DNA of 64,000 nucleotides, taken from positions 5,712,001 to 5,776,000 of the forward strand of contig CM076954.1 of the NCBI GenBank assembly GCA_039566865.1, in the 5' to 3' direction. Below the pieces are notes generated by a model. That model had not been told where the DNA came from. It was given only the letters and a program-made list of their open reading frames with translations, and did no database searches. Source of the DNA: Aurelia coerulea. Its lineage: Eukaryota > Cnidaria > Scyphozoa > Semaeostomeae > Ulmaridae. The position numbers and the translations under genes were made by a program. Of this stretch, positions 11,801 through 23,800 are shown in pieces; within the stretch, counting starts at the first letter, position 1, and the number at the start of each line of letters is the position of its first letter.

Positions 11801-14800
11801 GCGCCCGCGCGGAGCCCCTGGGAGCCGTATCGAGCCCCAAATGACTCGCAGACGAGCTGTTTCTTGTAAACTTTTTTCTGTTTTGAAATTGGTTAAGTAA
11901 CCATTGAGTATCGACTCCAAATACAGCCTCGGGTCGGAAAATCGGGCCGGGTTGGCGTTTATACTGTAATGGAGAAGACTCCCCGGATTTCCGACGTTAC
12001 TAGGGCTGTCGCAATTGGCCGCGCTCGTGCCAATCCCTTTTCTTAATTGGCAAATGGTCTATTTAGCTACGATAAAACGTTTGAAAACTGACTGTGGACC
12101 CTTTCTTTAGTTGTCCAATGGATTTTCTCAATTCACTTCTTTTGGGTCGCATGGTAGATTGATTTATAACATTTTTTTTCTGCAAAGTTCGCATTACGTA
12201 ATAAACCATGCCATAATAGGAATCAGTAGTATATTATTTAACCTACCTTAAAATGAATGGATAGTACTGCATACCAATGCCGTTGACCAACATGAAATGT
12301 GCAAGGATTGCTTTGGCATCAAATATCATTTCAGAACCTTGATCATCTGAAACTGAACGAAAGGAATGTGTCGAGTAAAACCAAGGCTAAAAAAACGAAG
12401 TAGCGTGGTAGCGGGGCTATCAGGAAGGTAGCTAACATGCTTAAATTTCCCAGGAAGGAAGAAGGGAAAAGAGGAAAATGAAGCAGAATGAAAGGGAGAA
12501 GAAGAAAAAGAAAAGGGATAGAATTGGCGGTATATAGGGAAAGAAGGAGAAAGTGCGTAAGAAGAAACGAAGGTGCTTAGCTTGCTACAAGGAAGGAAAA
12601 TATTTTTTGAGCCCTGAGTAAAACAGATATTGCAAAACGCTTTTTCCAAATTCTAACATATCCAAATTCTGACTAAATCATACCGGGTGAATTAACAAAC
12701 AATCCTTGCTTAAAAAGCTACTGCTCCCTAAACATCAAAGCAACCAAAATTTTGCAGTATCTGATTGATTAGCTAACATGCTAAAATATTTTCTGAAATT
12801 CTTCTTGCTGAGATTTGTCACTCCATCCAGATCTTTAAAGGGATTTTCTCGGCAAAGAAACCTTCAAAACGTGCCAAATAACAAACCAATTTCCCAATAG
12901 TTTTGCCTTACAGTAATGGCTTCAAAAAGCGTGAGCACGTTGTCTCATTTAGGGAGGATTAACTTGCCCAGAATAATGTTGATATTCTCCCAGGGATGAC
13001 ACTTTCGTCATCCCTAAGGGATAAAACGTGCTAAAGCACGTACAATTTATTGATGGAAGGCAGAAAATTCAGTCGCGATTTTAGCCTATGTTGAATGTTT
13101 CTTGAAGGGGTAAAAAAATCCTTGATAATTTCAGAACAGAGTGCCCGATTTCAGTCAAGTAAATCTTACAATATATTTGAGCACCTCAATGAAAATGTGT
13201 GCCTGCACGAAGAGAAACTTTCTATAAGTATGGTCACATCACTTGAAACGAATAAAAGAAATCTTAACTTATTTTTGTCTATTACCTGGTGAATAAAAAA
13301 CCATCAAGCAAACTTTCAGTGTCTGAAAAAATCCAAAATTCGATTTTGCTACGAAATAAGTACCGTTTCTTTTGGCTTAGACACTGTAGTGTTGTTGGTA
13401 GCTATTGGATCATTGGCAGTCCAATTAGCCTGCACGCAGACCCATTGTGGCATCTTCACAATGGGTCTACGCACAGGCTACAGTCCAAAAGGATGGGGAA
13501 CTTTTTTCATATTCCATCTAAAAATTTACATGACACATTGCCAATTACATTACTTAAACTACTTTATAATACTAAAATTACGATACCAAGAGGAGCAAAA
13601 TACACATGGCAACCGCGAGGCCATATAAAAAAATGAAAGACATTGAAAGGTACGTCTATATCAACTAAACTATTACAAATAATGAAAATAAAACAATACA
13701 AAATACAACTAAATAAAACGAATAAACAATTACAAAAGCCATAGATAAACGATTGAATACTGATAAGCGTTACAATCCGTTTCAGATTGGATATCGGGCT
13801 AGCATGGGTGTAGAATGCTGAACAATATAAGCTCCAAACGAGGGAACAGCAGCAACAACAATTGATACCGCCAGATGCACAAACTTCTGTCAAGGGGCTT
13901 TCAATTTCGAACTTGTGCTCGTGTGAGGAACTTGTGCACAACTTGTTCTACACTTAAGGTGGCTCCCTACTAAAGGTCTTAAATTCGTGGTTCAACGATA
14001 AGGTGGCTCACTACAAATTTAAAGATAAAGCTCCGGTCAAACGACCCAACATCTCACCCAACATCTCAACCAACATTTCATCCAACATTCAACCCAACAT
14101 TGGCAGGCGTCCCAACATCAGTGGTCAAACAATCCAACAATTGACCCAATATTTTCTTCCAAGAAATTAATAGTTTACTTCTACGAAATCAAATGTTTCT
14201 TTTTCCATCATCTTCTTTGCCATAATCTCAAATGAACTAAGTCAGAACTAAACATTTTTCTGCATGTCAGTCACTGTTCGAGGATAAACAGTGACTTTGG
14301 CACTTTTTAAACTCGGTCTAGTACGCATGCACATGGCCAACAATGTTGGATGAGGTGATTAAACGACCCAACAATTGACCCAACATCTCAGAACAAAGGA
14401 ATTGTTGGGCGTCCTCACCCAACACCTTTTATCTCTGTCAAATTTCACCCAATATCGAAAGTGACGATGTTGGGTGACCCAACATGGTGGTCAAACGATC
14501 CAACATTTCAGCCAACATGATGTTGGGCAAAATTTTGGGTGAGATGTTGGGTCGTTTGACCGGAGCCTAAGTTAAAACACACAAACAAAATGTTAAGGTG
14601 GCTCGATACTGATGAACTTCAAAAAAGAAAAGAAAGGAAAATAACTTCAAGTGCCTTACCGTCTTCTTCGTCAGCAATACGAGCTGGATTGTACTTCATT
14701 AATTCTGTAAATGGCATATTTAAACAAAAAATGCTTTCCTGAAAAAGAAACAAAAGATCTGTCAAAAGATATATTTGCAAATAACTATTTCCATTACTGC

Positions 14801-17800
14801 CACAACAGAAGGATACGCTAAAGAGCAAGAGGGGAGAGGGACTTTTTACCGCGATGCATTGCGCTCCAATTATGAAATGCTATATCATTATCATTCTATC
14901 ATTAATTATTATACAAGTATTTCTATTCAGTAATTTTTATTGTTGGTTGAATTCCGATGGCGTATTGGAATCTTAATTTCCTTTGGCATTGAGGACCAAA
15001 AACGTGACCTCGGTACTGCATATCTATTCTATATGTTGTTGTCCCTACTTTGCGCAACTGCAGATAATTTTCACTTCTCAAGCTGCATTGAACATTTTTC
15101 TTAGTGAAAACATTTTTCATAAAAGTTGGATTCAGAATATTTTTCGTTTTGAATAGTTCAATCATTAGCAAATGCAGATTGTGCTGATGAATGGTTGTTC
15201 ATATATTCTTCAATTTTTCTAGCTCTGGTACACTATCTATACATGCCAGCCTTTGCATACCATATATAGCTCCGTAGGAATTCCAAAAAAGCGCGGTACA
15301 TCTCGATAAAAGGGACTTTGCCACCAGCTTTTGCTCGTCGTTTATTGGCCCAAAATTTGTCCCCAAAATGTTGCAAATTAAAAAAACCAGTGCAATTCCA
15401 ACAGACAGACTGTACACATTATTTGGCATTGCTATCAAACATAAGGCAATACAAATTTTAGAGGTCTTATCTTATCGAAAATGAAACTGTTTGAAAAACG
15501 TTTCGTTAAGTTATAAGAGATTTCAAAGCAACGCACGAATTCGCACAGAAAAATTATGAGCGAATGGAAAAGATAACACATGTTTGCAGGCGCAAAGTAT
15601 AATGCCCTTAAGATGAAAGCCAAATACAATGCTGTGGAGGAGCTGCGTTTTTCAATCGTCTCGTTTGGGATAATGTGCTATAGGAATGTTCTCAATTATT
15701 GGAAAGTCTTTGCAAATGAGACCTTGCTTCACACATTCAGACGATTAATAGCAAAGTAATTGTTCAAGAAAGTCACAATCACGTTGCTTGAAAAACAATG
15801 AAGCCTTCCACTTCTGTACACCATCTCAAAATAGGAATATGTGTGTCGAAGAAATTTCAAGTTAAAATTTTCCAAAACAATTTATGGTCACTAGCACACA
15901 ACAGATTTACTATGAAGAGTGACAAAATAACGATAATAACTAAATTTCTATAACTAGTAATAGCTGCTGCTAAAGTGCCCACGCTTTTGAAAAAGATTAG
16001 TAAAATTCATCAAATTGAAAACCCCAGAAAAATGTCTCGCATCAAAAAGAAACACAAGCAACAAATAGAAGTTTGCCAGTGGAATCCCTGAAATCCTCAA
16101 GTACCCAGAAAAACAGTTTGGGTTTCAGACAGGCCTAAACGCCTCGATTTCTCTTCAGAAAAAATTACGATGTAGCCTAAATTAACTTCAGCCACTCCAC
16201 AGTTTCCGCGACTTCTTTGTGTTTACATGAAACGTGTAGAAAATTTTGGCCCATGCAACGATCAAAATATGTCACTGATCAATGAAAGGGCCCTGGTCAA
16301 AATCGATGCTTGCGGCCCTCGGCTATTATCAAGATTATCTATGATTGCAGCGCAATCACTAGCAAACGGTTGGATGGCGTAGCGGTAGGCATCTGCTCCT
16401 ATCACCACAGTAATCGAGTTCGAATCCTCTTAAAGTCCCTGCTGGTTCTGCTAGTGCAATCTAGTATCCACATCAAATATTCGGAGGACTGGAAATCGTT
16501 GATATATATAAAATTGTTTGAAAAAACCACACAGATCAATTGAAAAAAATAAGAAACTACGAATAATACGATACCCTGCTGTGGTGGTGGTTCAGAGTTC
16601 ATAAACTTCCCCCATCCCCTCCACACTGAACAAATCAACACATCGGCATTATTGTGCGTGAAGCGATCAAAGATAAGCCTAGCGGAAATAAAAGTTTATT
16701 TTCAACTGTGCATGAGAACAAAAGCTCTATGCTTGAGAACAGAAGATTTTTCCGCACCAGGCTTCTTTCGACCCAGACCTCCAAATCGCCGCCATTTTTG
16801 TTGACGAATTCTGCTGACTCATCATTGGAAAACTAAAATCAAGCTCCTAACAAAATCTCGTGCACACATACCAATTAGAAGCCCTTGCTTCGCGCGCTCT
16901 CGCGCGCTCCGGCGCGGGCGATGATAACAATAATGATAATGCTAATGCTAATGATAAAAATAATGATAATGATATAATGATAATGATAATGCTACTGATA
17001 ATGCTAATGATAATGATAATGCTGATGATAATGATAATGATAATGCTGATGATAATGCTAATGATAATGATAATGATAATGCTACTGATAATGCTAATGA
17101 TAATGATAATGATAATGATAATGATAATGATAATGATAATGATAATGCTACTGATAATGCTAATGATAATGATAATGCTGATGATAATGATAATGATAAT
17201 GATAATGATAATGATAATGCTACTGATAATGCTAATGATAATGATAATGCTGATGATAATGATAATGATAATGCTACTGATAATGCTAATGATAATGATA
17301 ATGCTGATGATAATGATAATGATAATGCTGATGATAATGCTAATGATAATGATAATGATAATCTACTGATAATGCTAATGATAATGATAATGCTGATGAT
17401 AATGATAATGATAATGATAATGATAACGCTGATGATAATGATAATGATAATGGTAATGATAATGCTAATGCTAATGATAATGATAATGCCAATGCTGATG
17501 ATAATGATAATGATAATGTAATGATAATGATAATGATAACGCTGATGATAATGATAATGATAATGGTAATGATAATGCTAATGCTAATGATAATGATAAT
17601 GATAATGCTGATGATAATGATAATGATAATGATAATGATAACGCTGATGATAATGATAATGATAATGCTAATGATAATGATAATGCTGATGATAATGATA
17701 ATGATAATGCTGATGATAATGATAATGCTAATGATAATGATAATGATAATCTACTGATAATGCTAATGATAATGATAATGCTGATGATAATGATAATGAT

Positions 17801-20800
17801 AATGATAATGATAACGCTGATGATAATGATAATGATAATGGTAATGATAATGCTAATGCTAATGATAATGATAATGCCAATGCTGATGATAATGATAATG
17901 ATAATGATAATGATAATGATAATGATAATGATAACGCTGATGATAATGATAATGATAATGGTAATGATAATGCTAATGCTAATGATAATGATAATGATAA
18001 TGCTATTGATAATGATAATGATAATGATAATGATAATGATAACGCTGATGATAATGATAATGATAATGCTGATGATAATGATAATGCTAATGATAATGAT
18101 AATGATAATCTACTGATAATGCTAATGATAATGATAATGCTGATGATAATGATAATGATAATGATAATGATAATGCTAATGATAATGATAATGATAATGC
18201 TAATGATAATGATAATGCTAATGATAATGATAATGATAATGCTACTGATAATGCTAATGATAATGATAATGCTGATGATAATGATAATGATAATGATAAT
18301 GATAATGATACTGATAATGATAATGATAATGCTAATGCTAATGATAATGATAATGCTAATGATAATGATAATGCTGATGATAATGATAATGATAATGATA
18401 ATGCTGATGATAATGATAATGATAATGCTGATGATAATGATAATGCTAATGCTAATGATAATGACAAAATCATGATAATGCTAATGATAATGATAATGCT
18501 GATGATAATGATAATGATAATGATAACGCTGATGATAATGATAATGATAATGCTACTGATAATGCTAATGAGAATGCTAATGATAATGATAATGATAATG
18601 CTAATGCTAATGCTAATGATAATGCTAATGATAATGATAATGATAATAATAATGCTAATGATAATCATAATGATAATGATAATTATAATGATAATGATAA
18701 TGGTAATGATAATGCTAATGATAATGATAATGTTGATGATAATGCTACTGATAATGATAATGATAATGATAATTATAATGATAATGATAATGGTAATGAT
18801 AATGCTAATGATAATGATAATGTTGATGATAATGCTACTGATAATGATAATGATGATGATAATGCCAATGATAATGATAATGGTAATGATAATGCTAATG
18901 ATAATGATAATGATAATGCTAATGATAAAGATAATGCTGATGATGATGCTAATGATAATGATAACGCTAATGCTAATGATAATGATAATGATAATGCTAC
19001 TGATAATGCTAATGATAATGATAATGCTGATGATAATGATAATGATAATGCTACTGATAATGCTAATGAGAATGCTAATGATAATGCTAATGCTAATGAT
19101 AATGATAATGCTAATGATAATGATAATGCTGATGATAATGATAATGATAATGATAATGCTAATGATAATAATAATGATAATGCTAATGATAATGCTGATG
19201 ATAATGATAATGATAATGCTAATGATAATGATAATGATAATGCTAATGGTAATGATAATGGTAATGGTAATGATAATGATAATGATAATGATACTGATAA
19301 TGATAATGATAATGCTAATGATAATGATAATGATAATGCTACTGATAATGATAATGATAATGCTGATGATAATGATAATGCTACTGATAATGCTAATGAT
19401 AATGATAATGATAATGCTGATGATAATGATAATGATAATGCTACTGATAATGCTAATGCTACTGATAATGATAATGCTAATGGTAATGATAATGCTACTG
19501 ATAATGCTAATGATAATGCTGATGATAATGATAATGCTAATGATAATTCTAATTATGATGATAATTTTAATTCTGATGATAACGATAATGAAAATTTTAA
19601 CTCAGCTTTGGTAATGGGCCAGAGATCTGATTTTTCGTATCATTTTCTCAAGACTTCATGAATCTCCTTACGACTAGTTGTTTGGAATGCAAAGATGCAT
19701 TCGAAACAGACAAAGTGCCCTATAAGTTCTAAGATGCTTGAACAGTATAGCACCAAAAGCGTTTGACAATTATTTCACAAGGAACAGTCACAATATGAAT
19801 ATCCGCAAAAACTACAGAAGCATAGTCATTCCAAGAGTTAGGACTGGAACTGGACGTAAAACCTCGTTTCAATAAGCAAATATATTTAACGATCTACCTG
19901 ATAACTTACAAACTGAAACGTCACATTTTAAACTTTAAGCATCTAGCAAGGATTGGATTTGGCTCACTTTGCTTGTATATTTCTATTGCCAACGGGCTTT
20001 CATATAAACCTCCATTCACGCCTGCTATGGAAATTTTGCTGTGTTGTGCGAACCTTCAAATCAGTTCTGAAAAAAAACTGTTATCGATTTTGGAAATTTG
20101 GCAAACTTTTGTTGATCTAATTGCAGCCTGAGAGGGGCCCTAGATTACTAAATTACTAAGGGTCCCAAGCTGCTCCGTTTTGCCATTGGTATTAAGCATG
20201 ATCAACGAATATGGAGAGCATTTGTTGCTCATAAATGCTGGACAAACATCTTAACACATCTACAAACTCCAATAAGCCATGAAAGCATCATACCACAATC
20301 CTCTCTGATATAGTCTTTGATGTATGTGTACAGGAAACGCATTTTGAAGATAGCGATTCTTTTTCTGACTTGTAAAATTCAAATAACGACAGAGGATGGA
20401 CAAGAAAGCTGCACAAACTGAAATGAGAACAAAAAACATTAGTCAGATTATCATAATAACTGAATAATAACTGGCTAAAGGCTTGATAACGGGCTATGTC
20501 GTGCTTATTTCAATTCGCATCAAAGTGCTTATATTTTTACTTTATCTACTTGTTTATCTTTATAGAATTGCACCACACGCAACAAGAAGATTTTTTGATT
20601 TACCATACTTGAAATTTGCGATGAATTACATCATCATGTGATAGATGCTTTTAAATGGTGATATAAAAAGAGAAAGTAGATAAATTTGGTTGAGTCTAGC
20701 GATGAAAATCAAGCTTTAATCAATTGCTAATCATTTTAAAATTTTCCTCGATAGTTAACATAGATACCTGTTTGCTGATATTAGTGCTTTGAGAGGTGTA

Positions 20801-23800
20801 ATATCAACCCTGAAAGTTCAAATTTGCCTCCACATCCAAACCACAGCTTTGGCTTTAAAAAATTCATGAAGCGCATCGAAAGTAAAAACTGAAATTAGAG
20901 ACAAATGGAAAACTGCACAGTGAGTGACTTCTAGCGAACAAAATATAATATGATCCTATTCTTGTTCAAATGTTATCAAGAATATTTTTGATCCATTTGC
21001 TGTGCTTCATGAATTTGCTCGGGTCAAAACGCCAAAGCTCTGGTTTGGAGGTGACAGCAAATTTGAACTTTCAACAATAATATTTCGACACTCAAATTAG
21101 CATTGTTATCATCAATATGTTTAAAGTTGGCAGCTTCCACAACTACAAAAAAGCTAATTCAAGCAAATAAATTAAATACAGAAATATATAAGTGATAGAA
21201 CAACGTTTGCCTTTAAAAAATCACCATTTACTCCAGCATTTAGAATGCAACGATCTCTCTCCCAAGTGTATTAAATCCATACTGTGAAGTTTTGAGTTCG
21301 TCACGGTGACAAATTCCCTTGGAATAAGCACCTGACCTTGAGAATCACATTCATACGATAATAAATTTTTTTCGGAAAGTATATTCTTGCTTGCGGGGTT
21401 CTACTGTAAGTGTGTGGTTCATTTCAATGCACTATCCAAATATCAAACTGGTAGATCAATCCTTTTTTATTAAGGTGTTAAAAATAACTAGAGATAGTAA
21501 CTCATTTTAAACTCCAAATTTGGAATCTACGTGATTGATTTAGCATGAATCAACAAAAAATTCGAGCTAAAATGATCAAAGCAAGTGTCAGTTATGACAT
21601 CATATGACTAATGTTGTCATATGTATTTTTCAAATTTATCAAAATGCAAAGATTTCTCAAAATGCAAAGATTTATACATGATTTGAAAGGGCTAATCAAA
21701 CTGAATTTAACTGTGCTATTTAGCAGTCAACACAGCATACCTGTGAGAAGTTACAGCCATGTTTTTCTTCAAGATGTAAGTTGTGTCGTCATCAAAAATT
21801 CAATTTCCAATCAAAATTTGAAAATTGCAAAATAAGAGACACTGTAATTTCGAAAATAATGGAGAGTGCTGACAAATTCCAACGGTAGAACAATAGCAAA
21901 GTAGTTTGAGTCTCTTCCAAGCCATCCCTTTCAAAGAAATAGGTCATAGAATTTTACACCAACCTATTCAAAGATTTGGAACCAATGCTATCACCCGGTA
22001 AATAGAGAAAAGATACTTACTACCGAAATAAAATCGATTTCATATCAAGCTGTTCGTCTGACACGTAATCCAAAGCAAGATGGCTTGAAGTTCCAAACAC
22101 GTCAATAAATGGTTTAATAAAATTTAATCCTGAATCAACCAGGCAGCAAAGTCTTGTCCTAATCACATCATCATCAGATGATTCGTTCTTTTCCAACTTC
22201 TCAGCTTCGTCATCAGAGCCTTTCGATTTTTGTGACAGTTCATCATCCCCTGTTTTTGGTTCCATTAAATTCAACCGTGTTAGTTCATCACAATTGGTTT
22301 TTTCGTCGTCATCTACTTTACATTCTGTAACTAAAGACTTTGAGAATCGAACAATCTGCTTTGAAATATCTTCACAAGCCATTTTAACAAATTTTTTCCA
22401 TTTTTTATTCATTTTCATGATCGCTAAAGGTGAAGAGAATGAAAATACCAGGTCAGTCAAAAACGGTAAAGGTAACGGTAACGGCAACGGTAACACGTTT
22501 GAAAAACACACGGTAACATGTTTGAATAAAACATAGGTGCGGCTGATATTCAAAACTGAAATTTTGATCTATCAGTCAAAGGCTAACTTAGATATGAGAG
22601 TTTTGTTTGGTAAAATCACTCATCAGAAATTTTCATATACAAGTTAGCCTTTGACTTATCGATTAACATTTCAGTTTGAATATCGGCCGCATCCTCTTTG
22701 TTCCAAAGCCCGCCAAACTTGTTAACTTTTTTCAATCACTAGGTAGATGAAAAAAAAATGGATTTAGAGCAAGATACAGTGTAAGATAGTAACTTCATAA
22801 CAAATAGTGTGTGAGTCAAAACGAAACCTAGGGTGTTTGGTGGACTGTTACGTCGCGTTTAACCACCCGGTCGTTGTGAACTAAACCTTTGCGCGCAGCC
22901 AACGAAAGTCTAACTTAGATCATGAACCTTTCCTTTTGAAATCTGTCACTCGATGCATTTCTTAAAAAAGGAGATTTCTCTCAACCAGTTCAACGTGCTA
23001 TAAATCACAACAGGGCTCCCTGCTCCCTGATAACGTTATTTCCTAACTATTTCAGTTTCCCCTGATAATAACACGTGTGCTTATGTAACTTAAGCAAAAT
23101 GCTGAAGAAGCTTGGTTAAAGATTTCACTTGTTTGCAAGACTCCAATACAAGGTTCTATGAAGAAAATTATTTGACTTTTGGCTGCATGGAAAAATGTAG
23201 TTCATGATGATTGGGTGGCTAAACGTGAAGTTACAGTCCACCAAACACCGCCTGTTTTTTTTACTCATCTGGTACAGGGGGAACAAGAAAAATGTCCCGC
23301 TTCCAAAAGTTTATAAAACCAAGAGTACTTGAGGATTGGAATGAATCTATAAATCATCCGTAAATCAAGTCATCTATAAAACAATCAATCAGTCGATCAA
23401 TCGATTGGTCGATCAGTCGATCAGTCGATCATCTCAATCCAGAGTAAAAATGGGAATCTTTTGCAAGACAGATGCCCCAAGCAAAAAAAATATACAATTC
23501 TGGTGAATTCTCTGAACTCGCTGGTGAATTCTCCGTGCTACGGAATAAATTCCCTTTCCTTCAGAGGGATTCTACAGTGGAGTGCTCTCAGTGATGACTT
23601 AGAATTGACAACTTCTCTCATGAAATTCAAAAAATGAAAACGTTGCTGGAATAGTAGCAACTGTGCGTGTTATATTTGCACTTAATATAGGGTTTTCCCT
23701 TTTTTCTATTTCATTGTACATTGAAGATAGTTGGTGTTAATTAGTTTTTGATACATAGAAACAAACCAATTTTGAATAAGTTTATGATTATAATATTATC

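Noticed and set aside
12326..12649. 107-codon minus ORF rich in Ser/Phe
   Set aside because: Purine-run low-complexity DNA; only its first part overlaps a real GLMN exon, in another frame.
15196..15438. 79-codon minus ORF with a hydrophobic N-terminus (signal-peptide-like)
   Set aside because: It lies in a GLMN intron beside a CR1 fragment, has no recognisable family or paired-cysteine pattern, and could arise by chance in AT-rich DNA.
16365..16440. Functional tRNA gene
   Set aside because: A and B boxes are present but no closed acceptor stem or clear anticodon arm; a SINE head explains it better.
16860..19614. Long open frames of Met-Ile-Leu and (minus) Ser-Leu-Ala repeats
   Set aside because: They follow from the (ATGATA)n repeat having no stop in some frames; no start context, splice signal or non-repeat domain.
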